Program-made: the position numbers and the translations under genes | The notes under the pieces: generated by a model | Seen by the model: the letters and a program-made list of their open reading frames with translations, nothing else | Database searches by the model: none | Told to the model about the DNA's origin: nothing | Part shown: piece by piece, positions 45,468 to 54,868 of the stretch | Numbering within the stretch: the first letter of the stretch is position 1 | Layout: each line of letters starts with the position of its first letter | Assembly (NCBI GenBank): GCA_030429735.1 | Contig: JAUIET010000004.1 | Location: forward strand, 62,001-126,000 | Reading direction: 5' to 3' | DNA: 64,000 nt | Origin: Gammaproteobacteria bacterium | GTDB lineage: Bacteria; Pseudomonadota; Gammaproteobacteria; Pseudomonadales; JAUIET01

Positions 45468-46058
45468 ATGTTTCTGGATCGACGACTTACCAAACGCAAA
45501 GAAGACCTGTCTGATGATCTATGCCAGCAGGCGCAGGCGAAGTATGCATCAGCGCATTGCTGGTTTCTTGAATTTGCGTTTCGAAATGCTGAGCTTTGTG
45601 AAGCAAGCCCGGTTCCCGGAATTCTGGATGCACTGATTGGCAGTGGTTTACCTGAGTCGGCCAGGCCGGATGTGCACACAGTCATCAATGAGCTATATGT
45701 GAATGCACTGGATTACGGTGTACTGGCGATGTCCGACAGCCAGAAACAGGGCGAGGACAGCTTTTATCAGTTTCATGAAGATCGCGACAAAAAGCTCCGC
45801 AGGCTTGCCGAGTTAGGCGACTCGGCGCAAACCTGGATCAAGATTGATTGCATGCTGGATATTGCTGACCGTCCCCGCCTTGAAATAGTGGTTGCTGATT
45901 CCGGGCCGGGAATGGCAGATCTGGTCAATGAGGAAGCGTCGCATCAAACGCCCAGTGAACACATGTCTGGCCGTGGCCTGCATATCGTGCGAGCGCTTGC
46001 CAGTGAGTTACAGTTCTACGGGCAGAAGAATCAGATCAAAGTCGTCTATCAGTGCTAA
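45468..46058 (+). CDS. RsbW-like anti-sigma-type ATPase (HATPase_c_2) in the flagellar operon
   Basis: 196 residues. The GHKL ATP-binding motifs are all visible: N-box VINELYVNALDYG (Glu75, Asn79), G1 VVADSGPGM (Asp144) and G2 SGRGLHIV (167-174). There is no receiver, phosphatase or dimerisation domain. In related genomes this position often encodes HsbR-like proteins, in which such a domain is fused to a receiver and a PP2C phosphatase. The next gene is an HPt protein. It may bind FlgM or an antagonist and tune FliA, which is inference. Confidence 0.83.
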   Translation: MFLDRRLTKRKEDLSDDLCQQAQAKYASAHCWFLEFAFRNAELCEASPVPGILDALIGSGLPESARPDVHTVINELYVNALDYGVLAMSDSQKQGEDSFYQFHEDRDKKLRRLAELGDSAQTWIKIDCMLDIADRPRLEIVVADSGPGMADLVNEEASHQTPSEHMSGRGLHIVRALASELQFYGQKNQIKVVYQC

Positions 46059-46069
46059 GATCGCAAGCT

Positions 46070-46399
46070 ATGAGTAGCTTGCTTGATGATGAACACCTCA
46101 GCGAATTGAGATTTGTGCTTGGGGATGATTTTCCCGCCTTTATTCATGCCTTTATTGATGACACCGATCGAAAGCTTGAGCAGCTGCAGGCACTGCTTTC
46201 TGACGCATCTTTTCAAGCCACCAAGGACCTGGCCCACAGCCTGAAGGGAAGTTGCCTCAATTTGGGTGCGAAGACTATGGCGCAGCTGTGTCAGAAATTA
46301 AATGCGGCTACAGAGCCGGCAGATCATCAAGCACAATTGCACCTTTTGCAATTGCAATGGGAAGCCACCAGGAAAGAACTCAGCGAACAAATCGGATAA
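46070..46399 (+). CDS. HPt-domain phosphotransfer protein
   Basis: 109 residues from the ATG at 46070; the GTG at 46052 overlaps the previous gene. It is one HPt four-helix domain with the phospho-acceptor His56 in AHSLKGSCLNLGA. It is comparable in size and motif to HptB, which in Pseudomonas receives phosphate from hybrid kinases and acts on HsbR to control motility versus biofilm. Directly follows the ATPase gene. Confidence 0.88.
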   Translation: MSSLLDDEHLSELRFVLGDDFPAFIHAFIDDTDRKLEQLQALLSDASFQATKDLAHSLKGSCLNLGAKTMAQLCQKLNAATEPADHQAQLHLLQLQWEATRKELSEQIG

Positions 46400-46500
46400 G
46401 CGTATTTGCGCGCCGGTAAGTTTCATTATTGGCAAGGCAATTGCAACGTAACTGTAGGAGCAAGAGCAGGTATGCTCGTTTTTTGACCGACAGGAACGCT

Positions 46501-48519
46501 ATGACAATTTCCTCTATGCTATCGCTGCAACACAGCGGTGCGATTCAAATCACCAGCAACACAACTGATACTAGCCAACTCACTGAATTAGCGGGCTATT
46601 TTCAGGCCGCGCTGGAACAGCAAATCTCTGCAGCGGAGACAGAGTCGAATATCAGCGACAATTGGGCAGGTTCGCAGCTCGCAGTTGGAATGGACTCTCA
46701 AACGCTGGCAAGCGGCAAGCAATTGCCGCTGACAGGCACGGCTTTGCCGATTGAACAAGTCTTGGCGCGTATCGCAGAAGCAATTGAAGCTCATACTTCA
46801 GCCGCTGCATCCACCGAACAGGCAACGGATGAATCTGGAATTACTCCGTCATTTTCCCTAAACGACATCGAGCAGACTCTGCAGAGTCTCAGGCAGTATT
46901 TCGTCGGGCAACAGTCTGTTGCAGGGCAGCAGTCCACCGCTGAACATCGGTCATTTAACGGGGTAAATGCTGAGGTATCTACAACACAGGCCCAGGGGCT
47001 TGCACCTGATAGGTCAACACCCGTGCAGTTCAGCGAGCTTGCGTCGATTATAGCCGACTCACCCGCATTACAATCTGCTCTGAAAATGGCTGAACGCAAT
47101 GGCCGTCTTTTTGAAAGCAGTTTGCCAGGTCGTGAAACGACTGCCGCACAGCACAACGGTGCTACGGCGAAGGCGGCAGTACCGCTAACGGATAATACAG
47201 TTACGCATTCCCTATCAAGCGTCATTTCCAGTGCCAGGGCAATGGCAATGGCCTTGAATATTCCTGATACTGCACAGACCGGCGAAGGACAGCGAACACC
47301 GGCAATTCAGAGTTCCGACTCGCCACAAACCCTCGCAGACTTAAGTCGACGCTATGACCTGAAGTCTCTGGACGTATCCAGGTTTCTATCGCAAAACTCC
47401 GGACCAATAGATCAAGCCCTTCAACAGGGAGTAGCGTCCAGGTCGATTGACCTGAGCCCGCAAGGGATAAGGTTAAGCACTGGCGTATTTGCTCCATTAG
47501 ACGAGGTTACGGACGCCGTCACTTTGCGTACCCGTGTCGACAACACGGCGGCAATACCGCCGCTGGTCAGTAACGATCAGCGGGGCCTTTCAAGTACTGA
47601 AGCTGGGCGGTCAGTAACCGGTGGCGTGGAGACATCAGCCGCGAACACCGGGCTACATAATCAAGCCATTATGGATGAACTCGTGCAATCTCGACTTGGC
47701 AACACCGCTGTTTCTGCGCTGGGCGAATTGAGAAACACAACGTCAGAGGCGAGAAGTCAGCTGATGTCTCCGGTTGAATATTCGGCAATTAATGGAAAGC
47801 CAGTCAGTATCAGTGTTAGCACACCAGAACTGCCGCTACCAGACCCCGCCGCGGTACTTAATCGTCAGGCATTGAATGCAGAGGCATTTCGCAGCACGGT
47901 CCGTGCGGCATTCGATAGAGGGCTGGGTCGTCAGCAAGATAACACGATGCGCACTGATCACAATCCAATGACTGACACAAGACCCGTCGATGGGGACGTA
48001 GGCAGAACAATTGCGCTGCCTTCGGTGACAGCCGCCCAGTCTTTCATTGCAGCTGCCGGTGGCACCGCTTCACTGAGCAGCGGCCTGATACCAGGCATGG
48101 CTGGTGCACAAGCTGATGCGGCTGCGGCTCTGGGTGACAGAATACAATGGATGATCAACTCCAGTGCCCAGCGTGCGAATATCCAAATCGACCCACCTGA
48201 ACTCGGTTCAGTGAGCATTCAGATTGCACAGGATGATCGTCAAACAACAGTCTCATTTGTTACCCAGACCGCGAATGCGCGTGAATTGATCGAACAGTCG
48301 CTACCGAGATTAAGGGAGCATCTTGAGAGCCTCGGTATTGAATTAGCGGATGCCAATGTGGAACAGCAGTCTGCTGATTCGGCAAACCAGAAAGATGGTG
48401 AAGCCGGCGCCTTGGCCAACGCTGGCGATGACACGCTGGTGACGGACGAAACAAACGCCGCTGATGCTGGTGTCGGCGCTGAATCTCAACGCGATGGGGG
48501 TATCGACGCTTACGCCTGA
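46501..48519 (+). CDS. fliK: Flagellar hook-length control protein FliK
   Basis: 672 residues from the ATG at 46501 (AGGAA 6 nt upstream); the frame runs back to 46429. The N-terminal two-thirds are a Ser/Thr/Ala/Gln-rich ruler region of low complexity. The conserved C-terminal domain (~560-640) contains PPELGSVSIQIAQDD and TANARELIEQSLPRLREHLE. FliK measures hook length and switches FlhB specificity. Confidence 0.93.
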   Translation: MTISSMLSLQHSGAIQITSNTTDTSQLTELAGYFQAALEQQISAAETESNISDNWAGSQLAVGMDSQTLASGKQLPLTGTALPIEQVLARIAEAIEAHTSAAASTEQATDESGITPSFSLNDIEQTLQSLRQYFVGQQSVAGQQSTAEHRSFNGVNAEVSTTQAQGLAPDRSTPVQFSELASIIADSPALQSALKMAERNGRLFESSLPGRETTAAQHNGATAKAAVPLTDNTVTHSLSSVISSARAMAMALNIPDTAQTGEGQRTPAIQSSDSPQTLADLSRRYDLKSLDVSRFLSQNSGPIDQALQQGVASRSIDLSPQGIRLSTGVFAPLDEVTDAVTLRTRVDNTAAIPPLVSNDQRGLSSTEAGRSVTGGVETSAANTGLHNQAIMDELVQSRLGNTAVSALGELRNTTSEARSQLMSPVEYSAINGKPVSISVSTPELPLPDPAAVLNRQALNAEAFRSTVRAAFDRGLGRQQDNTMRTDHNPMTDTRPVDGDVGRTIALPSVTAAQSFIAAAGGTASLSSGLIPGMAGAQADAAAALGDRIQWMINSSAQRANIQIDPPELGSVSIQIAQDDRQTTVSFVTQTANARELIEQSLPRLREHLESLGIELADANVEQQSADSANQKDGEAGALANAGDDTLVTDETNAADAGVGAESQRDGGIDAYA

Positions 48520-48629
48520 CCGTGCGCTGTCAATATTTTGACTGCAGTTCTGCCAGGTGCACTTCTAATGACGACAGTGCAGCCTTCTAAGCTCTTATAA
48601 AACAAGGTATTAGCCCGTAATTCGCATAG

Positions 48630-48646
48630 CTGGCATAGCTATTGCT
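48630..48646 (+). promoter_or_regulatory. Candidate sigma54 promoter of the fliL operon
   Basis: CTGGCATAGCTATTGCT has GG and GC 10 nt apart and an excellent -12 element (TTGCT). It is about 90 nt upstream of the fliL ATG, inside the only sizeable gap (215 nt) between fliK and flhB. Confidence 0.72.
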
Positions 48647-48734
48647 CTTCTATTTGTCGGTGCCGGAAATGTCCGGAATTATGACGCGGCCGCGGTTGCG
48701 TTTACGTGCCGATAATGGTTAAGGAATAGACGAA

Positions 48735-49223
48735 ATGGCAGACAAAGAAGCAGAAGACGGCGAAGAAAAGAAGAAAAGTAAACTCCCTCTGATAATCGGT
48801 TTGGTTGTTGTTCTCGCTGGCGGTGGTGCAGGCGCGTGGTTTAGTGGCCTGCTGGGTGGCGGCGGAGGTGAAGAAGAAGTCAAGGAAGTTGATGTCAGTC
48901 AACTGCCGGCTCAATACGTGTATCTGAAGCCCGAATTTATCAGTAACTACATTATCGACGGTCGATCACGCTATATGAAAGTGGAGGTTGCTGCGATGAC
49001 GCGGGACGACGAAGTGGTTGTAGCCATGGAGCAACATATGCCAACAGTTAGAAATCAATTGGTGATGTTGTTTGGCAGTACGGATTATGACGCCCTGAAA
49101 ACGCACGAAGGCAAGCTGGCCTTACAGCAAGCTGCACTGAGCGAAGTGCAGGGGGTAATGAAGAAAGAATTGGGCAAGGAAGGCGTTGAGCAAATATTGT
49201 TCATGGATTTTGTATTGCAATGA
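48735..49223 (+). CDS. fliL: Flagellar basal-body protein FliL
   Basis: 162 residues. A charged N-terminus precedes a single membrane segment (LPLIIGLVVVLAGGGAGAWF, ~18-37) and a Gly-rich hinge; the periplasmic FliL domain follows. AAGGA precedes the ATG. FliL supports stator function. Its stop overlaps the fliM start (ATGA). Confidence 0.93.
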   Translation: MADKEAEDGEEKKKSKLPLIIGLVVVLAGGGAGAWFSGLLGGGGGEEEVKEVDVSQLPAQYVYLKPEFISNYIIDGRSRYMKVEVAAMTRDDEVVVAMEQHMPTVRNQLVMLFGSTDYDALKTHEGKLALQQAALSEVQGVMKKELGKEGVEQILFMDFVLQ

Positions 49224-50206
49224 GTGAAGGCGGCGAGGGCGATAAGGACCTTCTTAGCAAGGAAGAAATCGACACATTGCTCACCGGAGTGGATGACGGT
49301 GATGTAGAAATAGAACGCAGCGTCAATGACGGTGTGGCCGTTCCGTTTGATTTTAAGCAGCAAGATCAGATCGTTCGGGGTCGAATGCCGACCCTGGAAA
49401 TGTTAAACGAACGTTTCGCCCGCTTTTTTCGAACGACGCTCTCCGATATGTTGCAACGAAATTGCGGCGTCAGCGCAAATACGATTGAGGTTCAAAAATA
49501 CGCCGAATACGCGGGTGACTTATACGTTCCTGCCAGCCTTAACTGGGTAGAGTTTGCGCCACTTTATGGCAGAGGTTTAATCACGCTTGATGCCACCCTG
49601 GTATTCAAGCTCGTTGATCTTTTCTTTGGGGGCAACGGGCAAAACGTAAAAGTGGAAACTCGTGAATTTACCATGACCGAGCAGCGAATTGTGAATCGGG
49701 TTATCAACGGCAGCTTTGCCGACATCAAACAGGCGTGGCAGTCAGTGGTGGACTTTGCACTGCAATTAAAAAGTCATGAGAGTAACCCTTTGCTGACAAA
49801 CATGATGGCGCCATCAGAATCGGTGATCGTCAGCCGTTTCGAGGTGGATCTGGATGGAGACGCGGGGCAATTTCATATTGTTCTGCCGATCAGCATGGTA
49901 GAGCCGATCAAGGACACCCTGGGCGCGGGACTGAAGACAGATGTTGATTCCAGCGACGATCAGTGGGGCGACGAATTACGACGGGAACTGATGCACGCCT
50001 CCATCGACCTCAATTGCAAGGTAGTGGAGCGACAAATCTCGTTGCGCGACATACTCGATTTGGAGGAGGGCGACGTAATACCCGTTGATTTACCCGAATA
50101 CGTCAGTGTGCTGGCCAACGATAGATTGATTTACAGTGCCAAGCTTGGCGTTTCTGGTGACCGCATGGCATTGGAAATCCATCAGCGGGTTGCTGCAGAC
50201 GAATAA
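49220..50206 (+). CDS. fliM: Flagellar motor switch protein FliM
   Basis: 328 residues. The N-terminal LLSKEEIDTLLTGVDD is the CheY-P binding motif (usually LSQEEIDALL), so a chemotaxis input is expected even though no che gene is in this window. A CheC-like middle domain and a C-terminal SpoA domain follow. Confidence 0.96.
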   Translation: MSEGGEGDKDLLSKEEIDTLLTGVDDGDVEIERSVNDGVAVPFDFKQQDQIVRGRMPTLEMLNERFARFFRTTLSDMLQRNCGVSANTIEVQKYAEYAGDLYVPASLNWVEFAPLYGRGLITLDATLVFKLVDLFFGGNGQNVKVETREFTMTEQRIVNRVINGSFADIKQAWQSVVDFALQLKSHESNPLLTNMMAPSESVIVSRFEVDLDGDAGQFHIVLPISMVEPIKDTLGAGLKTDVDSSDDQWGDELRRELMHASIDLNCKVVERQISLRDILDLEEGDVIPVDLPEYVSVLANDRLIYSAKLGVSGDRMALEIHQRVAADE

Positions 50207-50258
50207 GCAGGATTGAAAAGCGCGCGGCCGTAAGCCGTACAATACAAAGGAAGTAGTT

Positions 50259-50627
50259 ATGGATGACACACAGTCAGTTCAACCCGAGGACGACAACGCG
50301 AACAACAGCGAATTAGAAGTGAGCCCGCCGCCAGAGAGCAATGCCTTGCCAGACGCGAGCAACGATGATGCGCCGAAATTGGATGTCATACTGGATATTC
50401 CGGTTACCGTCTCTATGGAGGTGGGGGCTACCCGTATGCCTATCCGTAAGCTCTTGCAATTGAATCAGGGCTCGGTGATTGAGCTGGATCGCATTGCGGG
50501 TGAACCTCTGGATGTATTGGTCAACGGCACGTTGATCGCGCACGGTGAAGTGGTGGTTGTTAATGAAAAGTTCGGTATACGGATGACGGACGTGATCAGC
50601 CCCTCAGAGCGTATTCAAAAGCTATGA
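50259..50627 (+). CDS. fliN: Flagellar motor switch protein FliN
   Basis: 122 residues. An acidic, poorly conserved N-terminus is followed by the SpoA domain (VILDIPVTVSMEVGATRMPI, ~44-63, through [18 protein letters not shown]). It forms the bottom of the C-ring and docks FliH. The stop overlaps fliO by 4 nt. Confidence 0.96.
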   Translation: MDDTQSVQPEDDNANNSELEVSPPPESNALPDASNDDAPKLDVILDIPVTVSMEVGATRMPIRKLLQLNQGSVIELDRIAGEPLDVLVNGTLIAHGEVVVVNEKFGIRMTDVISPSERIQKL

Positions 50628-50974
50628 ATGAATTTCCACAGGCGTCACAACTGGGAAATTTGCTGCTCAGCCTGATCCTGGTTGTGGGCTTGATTGTTGT
50701 CTGCATCTGGGTGATCAAGCGTTTATCGAGCATTAACCACGCCAATGGTCAGCAGTTGAGTACGATCGCTTCGCTATCGCTGGGTGCGCGTGAGCGACTT
50801 GTTCTTGTTCAAGTCGGTGAGCAGCAAGTATTGATAGGTGTTGCTCCTGGTCGTGTGTCAAGAATTCAGACATTCGCAGAACCTGTGGTTGATATTGCTG
50901 AAACAAGTACATCAAAAAAAGATTTCTCAAGTCAGCTTGCGAATTTGCTTCCAGGTGCGCGCCAGCATGATTAG
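50624..50974 (+). CDS. fliO: Flagellar biosynthesis protein FliO
   Basis: 116 residues with one membrane segment (~11-30, [20 protein letters not shown]) and a small cytoplasmic domain ([20 protein letters not shown]). FliO assists FliP assembly in the export gate. It overlaps fliP by 8 nt. Confidence 0.92.
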   Translation: MNEFPQASQLGNLLLSLILVVGLIVVCIWVIKRLSSINHANGQQLSTIASLSLGARERLVLVQVGEQQVLIGVAPGRVSRIQTFAEPVVDIAETSTSKKDFSSQLANLLPGARQHD

Positions 50975-51770
50975 TGTGATTAGCAAGTTTTTGCTCGTTC
51001 TGATGCTGTCTCTCGCAAGCCTTGGCAGTGCAGCGCAGGTTCGCGACGCCGCACGCGTTGATCCGCAAACCGTAGCAGCCGCGGCAGGCATTGCGGCGAT
51101 ACCTGCAATGAAAGTAGTGACGAACAAAGACGGCAGCGAAGACTACAGTGTCACTATTCAGATTCTCGCTTTCATGACGATTCTGAGTTTACTGCCATCC
51201 ATTCTAATGATGATGACATCCTTTACTCGTATCATCATTACGTTTGCAATACTGAGGCAGGCATTGGGTTTACAGCAAACACCATCCAATCAGATTCTAC
51301 TGGGAATGGCACTGTTTTTAACGCTTTTTATTATGACTCCCGTGATAAAACAGGTAAATGAAAGTGCCGTGCAACCGTATCTGTCAGAGCAGCTGGGTTC
51401 CAGTGATGCCCTGAAAACCGCGCTGGTTCCCTTTAGGGAATTCATGGTTGCACAGACACGGGAATCTGATCTCAACCTGTTCATGAGAATTGCAGACCAT
51501 GGCCCGGTAAATTCGGTGGATGAGGTACCGTTCACTATTCTGGCACCGGCATTTGTCACTAGTGAATTAAAGACTGCTTTCCAGATTGGGTTTATGCTTT
51601 TCATACCATTTCTGGTTATAGACCTGGTGGTTGCCAGTGTGCTGATGGCCATGGGTATGATGATGTTGTCACCCATCATCATCTCACTGCCATTCAAGAT
51701 AATGCTGTTCGTATTAGTCGACGGCTGGGCGCTTATCATTGGCACCCTGGCATCCAGTTTTGCTATTTAA
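50967..51770 (+). CDS. fliP: Flagellar export gate protein FliP
   Basis: 267 residues from the ATG at 50967; the longer frame from 50838 overlaps fliO and is rejected. A cleavable signal peptide (ending GSAAQ) is followed by four membrane segments. Family signatures include [19 protein letters not shown] and the C-terminal [12 protein letters not shown]. FliP forms the core of the export channel with FliQ and FliR. Confidence 0.96.
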   Translation: MISVISKFLLVLMLSLASLGSAAQVRDAARVDPQTVAAAAGIAAIPAMKVVTNKDGSEDYSVTIQILAFMTILSLLPSILMMMTSFTRIIITFAILRQALGLQQTPSNQILLGMALFLTLFIMTPVIKQVNESAVQPYLSEQLGSSDALKTALVPFREFMVAQTRESDLNLFMRIADHGPVNSVDEVPFTILAPAFVTSELKTAFQIGFMLFIPFLVIDLVVASVLMAMGMMMLSPIIISLPFKIMLFVLVDGWALIIGTLASSFAI

Positions 51771-51823
51771 GCGAATTGGTTGCCGGTTGACCTGTTGATC
51801 AGACGCGTTAAGGAATAGAAAAT

Positions 51824-52093
51824 ATGGGCCCGGAAGTTGTTGTCGATTTGTTGCGCGAAGCCATCTATCTCATCATTGTACTGGTGAGCATACTGATTGT
51901 GCCCAGTCTGATTGTTGGCCTGGTGGTCAGCGTGTTTCAAGCGGCCACACAGATTAACGAACAAACTCTCAGTTTTCTGCCTCGCTTGCTCACCACATTT
52001 GTTGCCATGATGTTTGCTGGTCCATTTTTGCTAATGAAGTTGACCCAGTTTACCGAGCGTCTGGTCGCGAGTATTCCGCTACTCATAGGCTAG
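51824..52093 (+). CDS. fliQ: Flagellar export gate protein FliQ
   Basis: 89 residues, two membrane helices, with the conserved VSVFQAATQINEQTLSF at the turn. AAGGA precedes the ATG. Confidence 0.95.
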   Translation: MGPEVVVDLLREAIYLIIVLVSILIVPSLIVGLVVSVFQAATQINEQTLSFLPRLLTTFVAMMFAGPFLLMKLTQFTERLVASIPLLIG

Positions 52094-52105
52094 CGACAAA
52101 CGCAC

Positions 52106-52879
52106 ATGCTGGAGTTCAATCTGTCAGAGCTGGAAACACTGGTGGCCAGTTATCTGTTGCCCTTGTTTCGAATCACTGCGTTTCTGTCAGTTGTGCCGAT
52201 CATTGGAACACGAATGGTCCCAGGCAGGATACGCCTGATTCTCTCACTGATGATTACCGCCATCCTGGCGCCTCTGCTGCCACCACTTGATTTTCAGCCC
52301 GGATTTACCGGCGTGACCATTATTGCTGTTCTGCAGGAAGTGCTTATCGGTGTCTTGATGGGGTTTATGTTGCAAGTGTTTTTTCATCTGTTTGTTATTG
52401 CCGGCCAGATTATTGCAATGCAAATGGGCTTGGGCTTCGCCTCGATGATCGATCCATCCAATGGTGTATCAGTCGCGGTTGTCTCACAGCTGTTTGTCAT
52501 TCTAACAACACTGTTGTTTCTATCAATGAATGGCCATTTAGTGATGATTGAAACGATGCTGGACAGTTTTCGGCGCATACCAGCGGGCGGTGAATTTCTA
52601 ATGGCAAGCACCGGTTTGCAAATAGTTGAGCAGGGAACATGGATGTTCGCACACGCTTTGTTGATATCTCTGCCCGTGGTCAGTGCCTTGCTGATCGTCA
52701 ACCTGGCGTTTGGGGTGATGACAAAAGCAGCTCCGCAGCTCAACGTATTTTCACTCGGTTTCCCAACCGCTATTGTGCTCGGTAGCGTGTTTCTGTGGTT
52801 TGGTCTGTCGGGGTTTGCGCAACTTTTTCAACAGTTACTCGACATTACCTTGCATGATATGACAACATTTGGCTCCTAG
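52106..52879 (+). CDS. fliR: Flagellar export gate protein FliR
   Basis: 257 residues with about six membrane segments and the family segments FRITAFLSVVPIIGTRMVP and GFMLQVFFHLFVIAGQIIAM. It completes the FliPQR channel and is the usual neighbour of FlhB; here another gene intervenes. Confidence 0.95.
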   Translation: MLEFNLSELETLVASYLLPLFRITAFLSVVPIIGTRMVPGRIRLILSLMITAILAPLLPPLDFQPGFTGVTIIAVLQEVLIGVLMGFMLQVFFHLFVIAGQIIAMQMGLGFASMIDPSNGVSVAVVSQLFVILTTLLFLSMNGHLVMIETMLDSFRRIPAGGEFLMASTGLQIVEQGTWMFAHALLISLPVVSALLIVNLAFGVMTKAAPQLNVFSLGFPTAIVLGSVFLWFGLSGFAQLFQQLLDITLHDMTTFGS

Positions 52880-52923
52880 CCCGCCTTCCTGGTGAATCAG
52901 ATGTGTCTGCGCAGGTCAGCAAT

Positions 52924-53454
52924 ATGACGTACAGCTACTACTACTGTGATGACGAGAGTCTGAAAACCGATATATTGCGGGCTGCGTTCAATTCGGAGGC
53001 AAGCAACTATACTCTGGAGGTTTATGCGCGTGGCAGCTCCGGCGACATAAAGCGTTATTCATCAACCGTGAATAATGAACGCCGAAACAAGGCCATGCGC
53101 GGCTCGATTTACGCGGTGTCTGCCGCGATCGGTGCGGTGATTGCGAGTGTATTGTTTTTACCTCTACTGAGTCCGGCTGGGCAGCTGGTGTACAGTTCAC
53201 TGATTATGGTGGTCGCGATACTGGGTGGCTGGGCAGGAGGGGCGTTTAGCCGGGCAGTAGCGCCAGGTGGTTTGCGTAACGGCTTGCGTCAGTTGAAGCA
53301 AGGTCAATTGTTCATCGTTGCACAGGGCGATAAGCGCACCCAGGATACCTTACGCCAGGCACTGGCGCGCTACAGCAATGTCATTCCGCATGAACAAACC
53401 AAAAAATCATCGGTTGAAGCGAAGTTGGATTCAAACTTGCATTCCCAGACCTAA
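52924..53454 (+). CDS. Unrecognised membrane protein inserted between fliR and flhB
   Basis: 176 residues from the ATG at 52924 (CAGG 8 nt upstream); a GTG at 52903 adds seven codons. A soluble N-terminal half starts with MTYSYYYCDDE. It is followed by a two-helix hairpin rich in Ala and Gly (~66-85 and ~92-110, with GGWAGGAFSRAVAPGG) and a second short soluble region. This layout resembles small stress-type proteins with a glycine-rich hairpin, but I do not recognise a family. The reading frame is intact and fits the operon, so a flagellar accessory role is possible; a chance insertion is the alternative. Confidence 0.72.
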   Translation: MTYSYYYCDDESLKTDILRAAFNSEASNYTLEVYARGSSGDIKRYSSTVNNERRNKAMRGSIYAVSAAIGAVIASVLFLPLLSPAGQLVYSSLIMVVAILGGWAGGAFSRAVAPGGLRNGLRQLKQGQLFIVAQGDKRTQDTLRQALARYSNVIPHEQTKKSSVEAKLDSNLHSQT

Positions 53455-53490
53455 ATATCATTAAACGTCAAATGTCTGGCGGGGATTGCA

Positions 53491-54618
53491 GTGGCTGAAG
53501 AAGATCTAAGCCAGGAAAAAACCGAGGAACCCACCGCCAAGCGCCTTGAAGAGGCGCGCAAAGAGGGACAGATTGCCCGTTCCAAGGAGTTGAGCACGGC
53601 CGTTCTTCTTATTGGCGGCGTGGCGGTACTCTGGTTATGGTACGAAAATCTCGCCAACAGCCTGGCAAGATCAATGCGCGCGAGTTTTGCTCCCAGCCGC
53701 GAACAGTTGTTCGACCCCAGTAGTATGTTGAATATGCTCGATCGAAATGCGATGGACGCGTTGTGGACCAGTCTGCCGCCACTTGTTCTATTGTTTTTGC
53801 TGGGTGTAGTCGGCCCTATGCTGCTCGGCGGCTGGGGGTTCAGTTCAAAAGCACTGGCGCCAAAGCTCGAGAGAATCAGCCCGCTGAAAGGTTTGAAGCG
53901 CATGTTCTCAATGAATTCCTTGATGGAGCTGATAAAAGCCATTGCAAAAGTAGTATTGGTTGGCAGTGTTGCCTGGTTCTGTCTTAATTTCTTCAAAGCG
54001 GATTTACTATTGCTTGATGATCTTGGTCTTAACGATGCGATTGTCAGTGCCAGTCGGGATATTGGTCTGGCCACCCTGGCAACCAGTCTGGCTCTGTTGG
54101 TCATTGCCGCGGTGGATGTGCCCTTTCAGATTCAGCAACACATCAAGAAGCTGAAAATGACCTTGCAGCAAGTCAAGGATGAAATGAAGGAAACCGAAGG
54201 TCGACCAGAGGTAAAAAGCAAGGTAAGACAACTGCAGCGCGAGTTTGCGAGAGCTCGCATGATGAGCGACATTCCAGACGCAGACGTTGTAATAACGAAC
54301 CCCACACACTTTTCGGTGGCATTGAAGTACGCCAGCGACACAAGCAGTGCTCCCGTTATTGTTGCCAAGGGCGTTGACCTTGTGGCCTTCAGAATAAGAG
54401 AAGTTGCGCAGGCAAATGATGTGGAACTGGTCGAGGTACCAGCGCTCTCGCGGGCCCTGTATTACACCACTGAAATCGGCGAAGAGATACCGGATGCCCT
54501 GTATTTGGCGGTCGCTCAAGTTCTGGCGTATGTATTTCAGTTAAAACAACCGCGCAGAGCAGGTGCTAAGCCTACCCTTGGCAATATTGAAATACCTGAG
54601 GAGTTTCAGTACGACTAG
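53491..54618 (+). CDS. flhB: Flagellar export switch protein FlhB
   Basis: 375 residues from a GTG. The N-terminal motif EDLSQEKTEEPTAKRLEEAR is conserved, followed by four membrane segments and the autocleavage site NPTH (Asn270-His273). Cleavage there switches export from rod/hook to filament substrates under FliK control. Confidence 0.96.
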   Translation: MAEEDLSQEKTEEPTAKRLEEARKEGQIARSKELSTAVLLIGGVAVLWLWYENLANSLARSMRASFAPSREQLFDPSSMLNMLDRNAMDALWTSLPPLVLLFLLGVVGPMLLGGWGFSSKALAPKLERISPLKGLKRMFSMNSLMELIKAIAKVVLVGSVAWFCLNFFKADLLLLDDLGLNDAIVSASRDIGLATLATSLALLVIAAVDVPFQIQQHIKKLKMTLQQVKDEMKETEGRPEVKSKVRQLQREFARARMMSDIPDADVVITNPTHFSVALKYASDTSSAPVIVAKGVDLVAFRIREVAQANDVELVEVPALSRALYYTTEIGEEIPDALYLAVAQVLAYVFQLKQPRRAGAKPTLGNIEIPEEFQYD

Positions 54619-54868
54619 TAGTGTGCTGGTCGACCGCTCGTCGGTCATTGGCAATCATCAGTAATTTCACAGCGAATTTGCATGAATATTGCAGTTACAC
54701 ACCAGGTACTGGTAGCGCGCGTCAGAAAAGCGAGCATGTTCGACTTTTTTGCCATGTGTTGACCAGTAAACGCTGTCGATCGAATACGGATTGATCGACG
54801 CTACGTCATAAAAAAGGAGTATTGCGGAGTGTCTGCCATTAATTTGGCGGAGCAGTCACCGCCCGAGC

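Noticed and set aside
48708-48715. GCCGATAA upstream of fliL as a sigma28 -10 element
   Set aside because: No TAAA-type -35 lies about 15 nt upstream, and a much better sigma54 element is present in the same gap.
54705-54725. GG-N10-GC in the flhA upstream region as a sigma54 promoter
   Set aside because: Only the spacing fits; the flanking bases (AGGTAC and AGCGC) do not match the consensus.
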